DNA of 64,000 nt from Macrocybe gigantea (GCA_011319805.1 SJRY01000272.1:482129-546128); one strand, 5' to 3'. Shown: positions 1 to 12,034, counted from the stretch's first letter. Notes: generated by a model not told the origin, from the sequence alone. Translations and numbers: made by a program.

Positions 1-955
1 AGCATCTCATCTTCATCCAGGTTCATCTATCACAACTGCGTTCCCCTCTAATCGATTTGAGTCGTTCAGAGCCAAGCGTCTTGGTTTGTCGTCACGGTCC
101 GTGACTTTGTCATTGACGCGCATAATGTTGGAGGGATTCAAGGCAACGGACAGGTACGTGCGCCCAAACTCCTTTCTGTTCTCCAATTGCACGCTGCCTC
201 AGTGTGACTTCAGCCATGGTAGTCCTTCTTCGCGATGCGCACATGCGCCGATGGCGACGGGCACCCCGTCTCGCTCACGCTCTTCTGCGTCAGCCGCGGC
301 ATCGTGCACAACTTCCGCATCGAGTCGCCACCATTCTGGTCCAATGCCGTCGCCGATTCCCGTGTTGTCCTGTACGATGGGATGTTTGTTAACGCGACAA
401 ATGGTGGCCCTACGTTCTTTGGCCAAAAGTAAGGATCGGCACATACTTGTGCCATTGATTATGTATTAAACGACTGTTAGGAACGCACAAATTGATGGAG
501 CTGATACGCCTGTGCACCTCTTTCAAACGAACAAGGGCCATCCATCAGTCTTCCATGAATTCTTGCTAATTTTGTCGTTCGCAATCCTGATGTATAGTTC
601 CATATCGAAATGTCTTGAACAGAAGCGACGCGCCCTCGACGCTCAGCTTCGATAACCTTCGGTTCTCCAACTGGAACGGTACGTCGTCGACGAACAAAGG
701 TGAGCATTCACTTAACCAGGAAAATGGAATAGAATGCCGATCCTGTCCATAGTCGTGGACATTGAGTGCAGCCCCGCGGCAGCCTGCACCCAGTTTGCAT
801 TCCGGGATTTCGAGGTCTGCGCCGCACCAGGCCAGGTGCCGAGCTTCGTGTGCGAAAACGTGCAGGGCCTATCTGGCTTAGGCGGTGTGTTTTCCATCTG
901 CTTTTATATCTTGAAAGCAAGTGGCGCTGACAGTGTTTTGAAAACAATGCCATGA
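1..955 (+). pseudogene. GH28 pectinase (exo-polygalacturonase type) pseudogene, left copy, cut by the window edge
   Basis: Glycoside hydrolase family 28 beta-helix enzyme, which would hydrolyse polygalacturonan outside the cell. The stretch SQASWFVV, the block DAHNVGGIQGNGQ (about 110-150), the block PVSLTLF through VNATNGG (about 270-410) and the C-terminal SIVVDIECSP block (about 740-890) are recognisable family segments. Two lesions are visible. In the expected PWWSFFA segment after the first intron, the second Trp is a TAG stop (near 223). The sequence then jumps at about 470-480 from the FFGQ exon directly to the segment VDGADTP, losing about 690 bp compared with the right copy. The lost part contains the NTD, GDDC and GSLGQY motifs, so all catalytic residues are gone. 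The upstream exons lie outside the window. It is the partner of the copy at 30.5-32.5 kb. Confidence 0.8.
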
Positions 956-3900
956 AATAACACTAGCCCATCGTAAAACCAAGCCGGGAGAGATTGCTGC
1001 GATTGTGAACGGTGGACTGGTACTGCCATTCTGTTGTCCGCTTCTCACGTCCTCGTGTTTTCCGACTCTGCCAGCAGCGCGTTGAGCTCCATTTGGTGGT
1101 GAACACGTCCTTTTGCACCTTCCATATCTTTCAACCAGGCAGTCGCTTCTGTTCAATGCCAGATGCTATGATCATTAGTGCTTCAGCTGGACGGACAACG
1201 CAGCACGATGCCTGACGCAATCAGACAATTCGTGAGCCGACACTGTCGCCTAGAGTCAAAAATGCAGGGTACACGAGGGTACACGTTGTGAGGATCTGAC
1301 TAAATTGACTGCCACGTTCACCGTTGTGGAGCGGCGCTATACAATCCTCAACACGTATTTGCCACACCCCTTCACATGGCAAACGCTCGAATTCAACATC
1401 GCCGAGAAGCATGGACGCCCAACGGCAACGAAGCTTACAACGGAGCAACAAGAGGCGTCTCCCCAGCGTTCAGCCGAAGTGGCCGACGACGGCCGGAATC
1501 GCAGTGAACAGGCCAGCATTCCTAGGTAATAATCCGAACACAGTTTTCAAGACGAGAGCTCATCTGATCACCCATAAAGGTACGATTCTGAGGACGATAA
1601 CTGGGACAAGAAATTCCGGGACCATTTTTACCTCGCAGCCAATCTCTCCATCGCTGAATATTTTTGCTATTATGTCCCTTCTGCGGATGAGAGGGGCATG
1701 CCACCAGAAAGCAAGCTTTCTGATGTGTTTAAAAGCCTGGAACAACCCATTCAGAACGAGAAAGACATGTATGATCCTTTGGTGTGTAACGTCCCTTACG
1801 TCTCTATGGATTGATAGAAGAGAAACAAAACTAGGTGAAAGGCCTTACTTCGCTTGCTGAAGATTTTCCCGATCATCTGAGGCCAGTCTTCGGTGACACG
1901 AGCAAAGCTGTCTTTGAACCCTCTCATTTTTCTCAACGCAGGCCCTCGCCGGATATATGCTCTTTCTACCCTGGCGTTAAGCAAATCGAGAAAGGCTCAT
2001 ATAGCTCAGCAGCTGCTATTTGGGAGGTCCACTCTCAGGAATCAGCGGACCCCGTTAGGTCCTCAGGCATCCTGAAGAGGAATAAAAGAACCAGGCTAGT
2101 AGGAGTGCGAATAGCCCAGTACGCTCGGAACCTTTTTCTCGGCAACAAGAGCTGTTTCGTTTTCATCACTGGAGTCTACGGCCGACGTATGCGTATATTC
2201 CGTTTCGATCATGCTGGGGTCATTGCGTCGGTCGCAGTTGATTATGTGGAATCTCCTGGAATTGTCCGTGAATTCCTGTGGCGTCTGGTCCATCCCGCTC
2301 ATAAGCTTCCCGGCACCGTTGTTGGCTGGGATCCTACCATTAGGAGGCCGACGAACGAAGAATTGGGAACGATGTATACGCGGCTGGTGCGTATCCTTGG
2401 CCCACGGGCTCCCCTGAAGAAAACGTTTGAGAGGGGTGCAATGTGGATGACAGCATGTATAAAGCTCGAAGGCCACAACGGTGAGCCTAGATGTCGTAGA
2501 CTTGACCCGTCATTCTGACATCGCACATGTGCCGCAGACGAAAGAGCTCCTGAAATCATCATTCCAGACGGCCATAGATTTACCCGATCTCCACGTACGA
2601 TTGAATATATCAGTGTTTTTGCCGTTACTGACACAATTCACAGTCAAAATCAATCGTTTTCAAGGCATTGAAGTCGAATGCTTAGCATTCAAACTGTTAT
2701 ACGAAAGTTTCACACTCTTCGGTCGTGCCACCACGTCTGAAGTTTTGATTGATCATCCCCAATTCGCCGACAAAACCTATGTCCTGAAGGATGCCTGGCA
2801 ACAACGAACGCGAATCGATGAAGGCTATAACTACTCACGCATCAGAAATCATCTCGCTGATGCTCGCATTCGTCAACAAATAGAAGAAACGCTCGGGCCT
2901 CACTTACCACAGTTTCTCGGGTTCGCTGAGAGGGAGGATTGGAATTCCGTGCACGTCGGCTTGGCATTGTGGCTTGGGACATACAACTTTGAATTATTCA
3001 CTGCAAATCCCGAAGAGTATGGACTTGTAACGAACGCGGCTAGATTGAAGTGGGAACATGATCAAGCGATGGCGAATTATGAAGACTTTCTGCAAGATTC
3101 CGAGGACGAGACCGATGAGACGGAATCCGACCGAAATATAGCCAGCGACATTTATCGTGAATTTGACAATGACGACCTATGGCGCATTGGAGGGAGATAT
3201 ACTCCTGGGAGAGGTGACAATGATGCGAGCGAATTGAGTGATGATGAGGAGCGTCCTACTGGTAGCAAAAGCGAAGATGGTAGCAGCGAGCTCCAGCAAA
3301 GTGACGAAGGAGGAAAAACCACCGATGAGATTCCAGCTGATACTTTTGACCGAAGACGAGTTCGCACATTGATTGCCTCGGTTGGGAGACAGCTTACCAG
3401 GTTCCGGTCCACCAAAGAACTCACTGCCACTTTACGAGACATCGTTGTCGGTAAGCTGTTCCTGTCCTCCTGTTTGTTTTTTCCATTCATAGGATTATAT
3501 TCCAGGGTTGATCGTAGCATACTTCTGCGGCGTCACACATCGTGATGTTAGCGTAGGCAATGTCTTGATTTCGGATGATCTTGATCGCCTTGGAGGCTTC
3601 CTCCACGACTTGGATTACAGCACTCCCCGTGTCACCATCCTCGATGAAAATCCTGATGAGTTCATGCCTTATGTCGACAAGCAGTTGAAGGACGTGACAG
3701 TGAGCCATGTTTTACCTGGCTTATGGAACGGAGTGATTCACTGTTGGTCTGCCCAGGGTACCTTGCCTTTCATGTCGGTACTTATACTTCCAATATCGGG
3801 AAACATGGACTTCAATCCACCCCCTCATGAGCTAGGACATGACTTGGAATCCGTCTTCTGGGTCCTGTACTGGTGCTTGCTCAGGCACGTGGATGTCAGC

Positions 3901-4335
3901 AGTGGGAAAATTAACGCTCAGGAAAAATTCGTGGATGCATTCCGAGGCCGTCCGAAAGAGTACCGAACCAAGAAGATGGGTCATTTTTTTCAAGGACCTA
4001 GCAGCCGTTACACTGGCAATCAACCCTTGGACGGCCTCGTGAAAGACTTATTCGACCATTTTGCAGATTACACTGGTCAAAAGCTGCGCAATCCAGATCT
4101 ATGTCTTGATCCGGTCCGTGTGCTCCTCTCTTTCAATCGGGCCTTAGAAACGAGTGGTTGGCCGAGCCGTGATGCGTCCATTCCGTACCCTCCTCCGAAG
4201 AATACTGAAAAAGAAAAGAAGAAAGGATGCCCAATTGGTGAGGTGCAAGGGCGACCGAAGCCCATTAAGACCACGGACATGGGCCAAACTCTGGGATCCA
4301 TAAGCAAAGGAGAATATGATTTGCGACCTAGGAAG
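1..4335. repeat. Left arm of a large imperfect inverted repeat (GH28 + FunK1)
   Basis: The plus strand here is collinear with the reverse complement of about 27012-32030: GH28 fragment, spacer, then FunK1 gene. Sampled stretches are nearly identical. In the GH28 C-terminal block, 54 of 55 residues match, and in the acidic segment of FunK1 63 of 64 match. Other stretches, such as the FunK1 C-terminal lobe, differ strongly. Homology reaches window base 1 and may continue outside. It ends near 4335, just after the FunK1 C-terminus. Spacer sequence between the genes (about 960-1290) is also shared, so this is a segmental duplication and not two independent gene copies. Confidence 0.85.
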
Positions 4336-4341
4336 CGATGA
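1411..4341 (+). CDS. FunK1-type fungal protein kinase, left copy
   Basis: Member of the Agaricomycete-expanded FunK1 family (fungal-type protein kinase domain). Its substrates and role are unknown in general. An N-terminal helical segment reads around YDSEDDNWDKKFRDHF (about 1568-1615). The kinase N-lobe region runs from about 1840 to 3440 with short introns, and includes an acidic serine-rich insert (about 3070-3320) rich in D, E and S. After the intron near 3450-3505 comes the catalytic loop THRDVSVGNVLI (about 3535-3570), with HRD Asp and Asn present, and DLDYS (about 3608) in the place of the usual DFG. The conserved HELGHDLESVFWVLYW lies at about 3826-3873. The C-terminus is basic and ends LRPRKR. 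The start is uncertain: ATG 1411 is one option, and an upstream frame from 1305 is another. This copy appears intact or nearly so, unlike the right copy. Confidence 0.75.
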
Positions 4342-4484
4342 AGCGATTCTGATCATATTTATGGCGACTAGATCTGCGAATGAGTTTAGACTTGGGTGTT
4401 TACCCGTCTCATTGAACGTCATTGAAAGTTTTGGCGCAGCGTGCGAAATGCGACCAGCGATGCGTGAAAGAGATTCGGCTGCTC

Positions 4485-4780
4485 ACTGCATATCTCCCAA
4501 AGTACATCCTCCAGCTGCGCGATCCCAGTCGACGTGCTTCGCCCCTTTAGTCAGACCTTGGAGGAGAAGGATTGGCCAGAGCCTGAGCGAGACGCATCGA
4601 TTCCGTGCCCACTCTGGAGAAGACCGATAAGAAGGAGAAGATGGGACGTGGAGCTCAAGGTCGCAAGCTGAAGCATGATCATGGGGCTCCGCAACCCGTT
4701 TGGCGAATCTGTCAGGAAGCACAAAGCCCTCTCCTTTGGCCTGCGACCTAGGAAGCGACTGCTGAAATGCATGCAGATGC
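4485..4780 (+). pseudogene. Degenerate C-terminal remnant of another FunK1 kinase
   Basis: Downstream of the left FunK1 gene the plus strand contains, in broken frames, a second version of that gene's C-terminal end. The words PFSQTLEEKDWPEP and RDASIPCP match FNRALETSGWP and RDASIPYP of the neighbour. The closing words LRPRKR recur as a nucleotide match (tgcgacctaggaagcga at both about 4322 and about 4742). No kinase catalytic segment is present. This suggests an old tandem duplication, most of which was lost before or outside the inverted-repeat event. The right arm has no counterpart because its homology stops near the equivalent of 4335. Confidence 0.55.
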
Positions 4781-4789
4781 AATAGTACT

Positions 4790-5264
4790 TGCTGCGACGA
4801 GACTCGAAAATGCGTTCAGAATCGTGCACCTACGGTCTACAGCGCTTGCGCAGCATGTCTAGCGTTGGAGGCTCCTCGCAACGTCCCTTTCTCTCGTCGA
4901 CGGCTGTGAGTGGCCGATATTCCGAGTGTATTTCGTATTGCGCCATTGAGCTGGCGTGGGTAGTGATTGGCTCAAAAGAATGCAAGTTTCAGCGACGCGT
5001 TTATAATGTGAAAGAAGATGATGTGGTACATCGCTGACGGATTGGCCTTCAAGCTTCAAGCTTCAAGTCTTTCGGCGGCACTGACGGCCCGCCTGACTTT
5101 CTTTTCCCTGATACCCATGGTCTCCTTGCAAAATTCAGGCCAACTTTCACATGCCAAAGTTATTAACGTTAAGGCAATGCATGAGGGCCCTCACTGACCA
5201 ACGTGCGTAGGCATTGGAAGAGATATATCATACATGCCGACCCGCCTGTGTGTCGAAGGCTTTG
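4790..5264. other. Intergenic region upstream of the acid phosphatase
   Basis: No convincing coding frame. A short triple direct repeat of the 7-mer cttcaag occurs at 5047-5067. It has no recognised function. The promoter of the acid phosphatase should lie here, but no clear TATA element was picked out. Confidence 0.4.
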
Positions 5265-7132
5265 ATGAAGGGCTGTTCTCTTCTTCCTCTTCAGGTCCTC
5301 GGAGCGAGTCTTCTTGTATGTGCAGAGCCGTTCAACCCGCTCCAGCACTCTGGCCCCGCGTCTCCATACTTTGACGCGCCCTCGCAGTTCGGGATCCCGG
5401 TCGAGACGCCAGAGGGTGTACAGTCGATCAGGCGGCGTACATTCTGCGACACGGCTCGTGAGTTTCTCTTGTTCCGCCCTCGTCCTCGCTCATGCATTCC
5501 TGGCCAAATTGAAAGGCGCTACCCCGAGCCCGGCTCCTTCGCCGGCTGGCAGGCCCTCTTTGCAAAGTTCCAGAACGCATCGTACATCGCGCGTGGGCCG
5601 CTGGCCTTCATCCCGTCCTGGGCGCCGCCCGTGGACGATGTGCCACACCAGCCTCTTTTCTTGACGTCGATAGGCGCGCAGGAGGCGTTTGACCTCGGCG
5701 TTCAGCTGAGGAAGAAATACAGATTCACACAGGGCGGCAACAACTTTACTGTCTGGTGCGTGGCTGATCCCGTCCGCTCTACCAGGCTCTCGTCCTGATC
5801 GACGGGACGGCTAGGGCCGCATCGCAGCAGCGAGTCGTTGACACCGCAACCTACTTTCTCCGAGGCTACCTGTCGCAAGGCAATTACCTCGCCGCACCCA
5901 GTCTCAACCGCGGTTCGATCGTCGCACTTCCTGACTCGGTCAACTTCACTTTTGCCGATTCGCTCACACCTTCGTCTTCCTGCCCCGCCTACGACTCGGG
6001 AAACACGGGCTCCCAGGCAGCGAGTGCCTTCCGCGCGTCGTATCAGGATCGGATTGCAAAGAGGCTGAATACATTTTTGGAGGGGCTACAGCTGAACGCG
6101 GGCGATGTGGGACCGACGATGGATCTTTGCGGGTTCTCATCAGAGATTGACGGGGATACGCGGTTTTGCGATATATTCGAGCGTACGCCGATCGGGCATT
6201 TCAACTTTATGCTGAGACACTCATGGTTCCATTCCTCTTGCAGCCTCGGAATGGCTAGACTATGAATACGCGCACGATTTGAACTACTACTATGGGTATG
6301 CACGGTTTGGATTTCGTATCAGATAACAGACCTAATCCTTCCGTTCTCAGGTCTGGACCCGGAAATCCCATTGCAGCAGCGACAGGCTACCCCTGGATCA
6401 AAGCCATCACTGACCTCTTCCTCGCAGGCCCTGGTAACGCCACTTCCACCGACCAGTTCATACCTCCCCCGCTCATCATGGGCTTCACCGTGCGCAAGAG
6501 TCCCCCGCACGGTTCTCGGATTACAACTGACCATATTTCCTATACAGCACGACAACAACCTCCCGCCCGTCATCGCCGCGCTCGGGCTGTGGAACACCTC
6601 CTCACCCGCTGCAGCGCACGTGTACCCACTCTCCCTGACGATGCCGGATCCGCGTCGCACGTTCAGGGCATCTTACTCAGTCGCATTCCGCAGCTACGTC
6701 GCGCTCGAGCGCCTCACGTGTGTCATCCCGCCGCCGAACGCGAATGCGAAGGAAGTGGTGAGGCATGAACGGGGCACGTTTGGGCCCGCCCCGGACCGTG
6801 GAAGCGGAAGCGGTGAGCGCGATTCTGAGAGCTATGTCAGGATCAGGGTAAGCCACGATTCCCTCCATTTCCTTCCCTCTCCCCCCCTGGAGTGGTGAAC
6901 GTTGCCTTTTTGGCAGATCAACAATGCGCTCGTGCCAATACCTGGCTGTGCCACCGGCCCCGGCTTGACATGCGCGCTGCACGACTTTGCGGCGTACGTG
7001 GCTAGGCGCGGCGCCATCGCGGGCGACTTTGTCGAGCGCTGCGGTTTGCGTGGTGTGCAGAACGCTACCAGCGAGGTGTCATTCCTCAGGCGGCTACCCC
7101 ATCCTGCGACTGTTCAAATTGTCGGTCTATGA
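5265..7132 (+). CDS. Secreted histidine acid phosphatase (phytase-like, phosphoglycerate mutase fold)
   Basis: Histidine acid phosphatases hydrolyse phosphomonoesters outside the cell through a phospho-histidine intermediate. The start at 5265 gives a short hydrophobic leader (KGCSLLPLQVLGASLLVCA), a plausible signal peptide. The N-terminal family block FNPLQHSGPASPYF follows. The catalytic RHG lies at 5447-5455 and is continued after an intron by SRYPEPGSFAGW. The proton-donor HD dipeptide is in FTHDNNLPP (about 6549). Six or so exons joined at GT-AG sites give continuous family sequence to the stop at 7130. One problem is visible: between ETPEG and the CTVDQAAYILRHG block the frame changes by the loss of one base in the ggg run at about 5414-5416. 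Everything else is conserved, so this is more likely a sequence error than decay. The gene is convergent with the dehydrogenase that follows. Confidence 0.85.
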
Positions 7133-7353
7133 TCTTGACGTCATCTTCGGTATTTCGTTTTTGTCGCTTTTCATTTTGTTTTGGGATGACTGTCTGCCTC
7201 CTTATGCCTTTCGTTTTTTTGGGTATCCGAGGTGGTATGCTCATAAGCTATAGACATCACAAAAAGGGACACAATACACGTTGCACCTTAAAGAAACACA
7301 AAAAAAATAGCTCAAGTAGTGAAGGTCATCTTACCCCACCTCCATGTCCGACT

Positions 7354-9449
7354 TTACGGATGCAGCAAGACCTTGGTGTATCCGTCAATCCGCTTGTCGA
7401 ACTTGGTGTACGCGTCCGCAGCCTCATCAAGTGCCAGATTGTGCGAGACGACGAAGGATGGCTTGGCCTTGCCTGCGATGATGAGGTCGCGCAGGTAGCG
7501 GTTATATGCCTGGGTAACCGACGTGTTTCAAAGCTAACCAAGTCAGAACGAGGACTGCACCGACCTTGACGTTGCACTGGCCCGTCCCGACTGTCAGACC
7601 TTTCTCAAACAGCTTGCCTGTGCACAAGTCGCGTCAATTTTCCATGCGATCCTCGAAGCTACCCACCGAATGGGAAAGAAATATACCCTCTGCGAAGGCG
7701 AAATCATGTCAGTAGCGCATGACGGAGCAGAAAAGGCGGACGCAGGGAAACTCACTTTGCAGCTGCTGAATCCGGCGCGCCTGGGTCGCTGGGACATACA
7801 GGCCTGGGATGCCGAGACCGCCTGTAGGGCGGACAACGCGGATGAGCGCCTCAAGCACTGCGTTTGGCTGTTCTGTCTTTCCGTCTCCAGTGGTTGCTTG
7901 GTACCCCACAGCTAGAAGAGAAGAAACACGGGCGATTAGTGTAAGAATCGAGCTGTAGCTTTGCAAGCATTGAGTTGACTTGTTCTCACCGTCTACCCCG
8001 CGGTCGACTTCTCGTCTGGCGAGTGAATGGAAAAAGGCGTCATCAGATAGGAACCGAGGAAGAATGAAGTGGGAAAGGCGCGCACCCATCGCGATGCTTC
8101 AAGATCTGTCCCACAGGATCGCCAGCCGAAAAATCGATCGGGATGCATCCGATATCTTTCGCCTTGGCCAATCTTTCAGGGACGCGGTCGACTACGTAGA
8201 CTTCGGACGCGCCGCGAATGACGGCAGAGTACGCCGCCATGAGACCAACGGGCCCTGCGCCAAAGACGGCAACGGACTCTCCTGGGCAGAACCCCTGAAC
8301 GGACGTCAGTCACGATCCTGCTATGCTCCTCGTGCTGTTCAAGGCGTGCATAACGACTTACGGAAAGCTGGACGCCGTGCCATCCCTACCGTCAACCCAC
8401 TTTCAGCAATGGAAACCTGAGACGGGCACTTTCTCTTCTCGGACACGCACCGTGGGGAATATGTCGGCGAGCAAAGCAAAGTCCTCCTCGTGTTCTGTGC
8501 CAGGTGGAAGCTTCAGCGCATTGAAATCCGCGAATGGGACTCGCAAGTATTCCTGTATTTCGCGCATCATTCAACGGCTTTTTAGGCATAAAAGGGACAA
8601 AGGTGCTCACTGCTTGGCCTCCCGTGTAGGGACCCATGGCGACGTACCTGAGCAGAATTCAGCCTGATCCGTGGCCAGGCATGAAAATGTGCAACGCACC
8701 CGTAAGCGCTATGATTACCCCGGTGAATACTTGTGAGACCATAGGACAAGATAGTAAGATGGCTCACCCTCCAGCCTGCCGAAAGAAATCGTGATCAGTT
8801 CGTCATCCAGTCCCCGAAAATTCGGACGACGTACGAATCCAGGATTAACGTTGGTGCAAAAGGCGGTTCTGCCCTCTTCGCAGTTGAGGCATCGGCCGCA
8901 AGCCACGTTGAATGGCATCACCACGCGGTCTCCTTTCTTGAGAAGCTATATGGAATGGGGTAAATGAAACGACGCTGAAGGAGGTTGTCGCCCAGACTTA
9001 CGGTGACCGCCTCCCCCACTTCCTGCGAAAGCCACCGTTAGAGTCATACATGGACAAAAAGGACTGAGACCCACATCGACGATCCCCAGGCTGAAAAGGG
9101 TAGGTGTTATTTATGGACAAAGATCTGTTGCTAGCGGCAAATGGACATACTTTTCGTGTCCGAATACAATACCTGACTGGGCCGCAGTACGTCCTTCGTA
9201 CATATGCAAGTCGCTGGCACGTCGAAGGATGACGAGAACGCTACATAAAGTCCGAAATATGGGACAGACCTGCCGCAGATGCAAGACGTAGTGACTGATC
9301 GTAAAGAGGCATGAGGATGCGTTTCAGTTCACGACAAACGTAAAATAAAACATACTTCGAACGATGACATCGTCAGGATGAATGATCCTTGGCTTCGGGA
9401 CTTGCTTGACGGCGACCTTGAACGGCTGCTCGTATACGACCGCACGCAT
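7354..9449 (-). CDS. Zinc-containing medium-chain dehydrogenase, glutathione-independent formaldehyde dehydrogenase-like
   Basis: NAD(P)-dependent alcohol/aldehyde dehydrogenase of the medium-chain family, closest in recalled motifs to glutathione-independent formaldehyde dehydrogenase. Reading the minus strand from the ATG at 9449 gives MRAVVYEQPFKVAV, then DLHMYEGRTA (about 9200) and the structural-zinc block MPFNVACGRCLNCEEGRTAF (about 8920-8865). The Rossmann glycine motif is VFGAGPVGLMAAYSAV (about 8265-8220). The C-terminal end is FDKRIDGYTKVLLHP with a stop at 7354-7356. The coding sequence is broken by about eight short introns, so no single reading frame is long. Its exact substrate cannot be set from the sequence. 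It is convergent with the acid phosphatase, with about 220 bp between the stops. It could act in C1 or aromatic aldehyde detoxification; that is inference. Confidence 0.8.
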
Positions 9450-10170
9450 GGTTTCGTTGAAGACATCGCTGATACAGTTTCCTTCCTAGAGGTCTGTGGT
9501 GTTCCTCGTGAGGCTTCCTTTGATCTAGGCCCTTGTGTACTTTTGATTTTTGCTCGTTATATACGTATTCTCGTATGTATGTTCCGCTGACACGGCCTGA
9601 CCGCTGCGAAATGGACTCGTGATGCCATATAGGATCAGCTGGATGTTGAACATTTGATTTTGTCCTCTTCACAAAGGTCACATTATAACACAAACTCACA
9701 CGATACGGTTTTTGAATGTTGCATTGACGTGTGTCCTCCTAGTCATCATCACTGCAATGGCTTGATCTGAGCTCCGTGTAACAGTGCCCACTCTGTTTCT
9801 CACTCCAAGAGAGACTCGACATGACATGGCTTGGAAGAGGGCAAATTGACCCGCTGATCACATAATGTGTGTCAAGAATACGCGAGTCTGAAAACTTGAA
9901 TACCATCCGCAATGTCCCTTTCAAAGATTCAGAACAACCTGGACTGTGGGAGCTCGGGGACGTGACATGGTGACCTCCATACGCTCTCACGAACAGACTC
10001 TAGGGAAGGCTCAGCTATGGCCGCTATCGCTCCAAGTGCCAAATTCATGACCTGTTAAGGACTGCGCATGGTCAGCTGCCTACTTGCGCCCTTCATCGGT
10101 AGCTCTGGATCCGCAAGCCGCTGTGCCTTCCCCACGATCTGTTTAGCTTGCACAACATCGTCTTCGAATC
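9450..10170. other. Intergenic region between divergent genes
   Basis: It lies between the start codons of the dehydrogenase (minus) and the nucleotidyltransferase-like gene (plus), about 720 bp. Several short open frames exist but none looks like a known protein. It presumably contains both promoters. Confidence 0.4.
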
Positions 10171-11862
10171 ATGTCCGCCCGCAAGCGACTCGAAGAACGC
10201 GAGAAAAGGCAACGGCATCTGTACTGCTCCGCTGCGGCGGCTCTTGCTGACGTCTGTCGGGCGCTGAACGTGCCGTGGGCGCTGTGTGGTGACTCTGCAT
10301 TTGCGGCGTTCTACGATGCTGGCAAGAATGCGAGCGCTCCTCAGGTAAACCGTACTCACGAGCCATCTGCGCATTTCAGCGGGAGTAGATGACGGCTTCG
10401 GGCTACATAGGACATAGAACTCATGACAATGTCACCTGACAAGAGCGACTTGGACGACTTGAAGCGGGAATTCGCGAACAGGAATCGGGCCAGCTTCTGC
10501 TTCCGCAAGCCGAAGCTCTGGTACAGGGAGTCTGATCAGCCAGAAAGCCCTCGGATCGAAGTGATTCTTTCCATTTCAGCGACGAAACTCGCCCCGTCGT
10601 TGGTGCACGAGGAGGACGGGATGCCCGTGGCGCCGTTTCAGTTCCTCCTACTGCAGAAGCTCTCTGCGTGGGATTCTGACTCGGCTTCAGCTTCGGCGCG
10701 GAACCAGTACGCCCTGGCGGTACACCAGATGTTAAACCGGTGCGACCTCACGAAGGCGCGCGCGTCCGTGCCAGGAGATGAATCTTCCGGCGCATCGCTC
10801 CGCGACTCGTTGCGAGACGCCGCTGTGAAGTTCTGCGCGCAGTTCCCTGGCGCAGCGGAGAAATGGACACTTTTGGGGTTCTCTTTCCAACAGCCCGAAT
10901 CAGCATCAGGACCATCGAACGATGATGCCACTGCGGCTGCTAAGCAGGCTCCCGAGCCTGCTTCTCCTGCTCCTGCTTCTCCTGCTCCTACTCCTCCTCG
11001 CAGCCTTTCGTCGGGAAAGGAATCGAGGCGTGCTCCGATACGCAGACGGCGCGGCACAGCCTCCTCTTCCGGAGGGGCAGACGCGCTGCAAAAGGATTTC
11101 GCTTCGCTAAGCCTGCGACCCTCCGCACCGCGGCGTCTCTCACACGTCCAGATAAGATGTAACGCCGCTCGAGCGGCAATCGACGTCTTGCGCCAGCTGG
11201 GCTTTGCCTCTGCGGTCTCAGGCAGCATGGCGTGCCACTTGTACGGAAGTCCGCACGTACCCGACGTGAGTGACTGCGTTCTCTTGCCTGAATGAAGCGC
11301 TCATCTACCTGATCAGGACGTGACGATGCTCGCGGTCCCTGCGTTCGAGAGGCCGACGACCTCGCAAGAACTGAAAGAAATCTCATCGTCCATGGCGCGC
11401 TCCGACGCAGAGCACTTCTTCATCAAAGCCGCTCCGGAGAAGGAGCTGTGGTACACGTCCGACCGGCGGGAGCGCGAGCCGAACCCGTCCATGTCGTGCA
11501 GAGTCAGCGTGCACGGGCACCCAGGTCTGTCCGCAAACGCGATCGTCTGGCACAAGTCGCACAACATGGTGTTCCCGCTCGCCCCATTTGAGGTGCTGTT
11601 CGTGCACAAGCTTGAGGAGTGGGATGACCATCTCCGCGTCCCCGATACAGCATGCATAGACGCGGAGGAGCTGAGGTGGATGCTGAAGAATGCAGACCTT
11701 TTGACTTGGAGGTTGTCCTCCTATGTGTACAGGGAAGAACTTTGGTCGGATCGGTCTCTGTTCAGCAGGGACTTTATATCGTTGACAAGAGACAGGGTGC
11801 AGAGATTCCGACTCATGTTTCCGGGTCACGACAGAGAATGGACGGCGCTTCGTCTAACCTGA
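10171..11862 (+). CDS. Tandem two-domain nucleotidyltransferase-like protein
   Basis: Two copies of a fungal nucleotidyltransferase-fold domain in one protein. Domain 1 (about 10171-10900) has ALNVPWALCGDSAF, then DIELM, and later PFQFLLLQKLSAWDS. Domain 2 (about 11150-11862) has VSGSMACHLYGSPHVPD, then DVTML, and later PFEVLFVHKLEEWDDH. Between them is a Pro/Ala-rich, then Arg-rich linker (about 10910-11060). The G-S pattern followed by D-x-D is typical of polymerase-beta-like nucleotidyltransferases, but here the second acidic residue reads E in domain 1 and T in domain 2, so domain 2 at least may be inactive. Both domains are interrupted by a phase-0 intron at the same place, just before the Asp of that motif (about 10345-10410 and about 11265-11318). 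The substrate is unknown. The fold assignment is from motif recall. Confidence 0.65.
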
Positions 11863-12034
11863 TGGATCATGTTCGTTTGAGAGCGCATATGCATGCAGGT
11901 TCATAAGGCATTACAAACATGGGCGGTGTTGTATATAGGTATGCGCATAAAAAAAACCACTTCTCTCTCGCAGAAAAACGGTTCGATGTGACAACAAGAA
12001 CCAAAAGTGAAAAAAAAACCAGCAACGATCTTTT

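Noticed and set aside
5047..5067. Three direct copies of cttcaag
   Set aside because: Too short and isolated to be a regulatory array or mobile-element footprint.
10922..11110. Plus-strand frame with a run of leucines
   Set aside because: Out-of-frame reading of the Ser-Pro-Ala linker codons (cct/gct repeats) in the two-domain nucleotidyltransferase-like gene.
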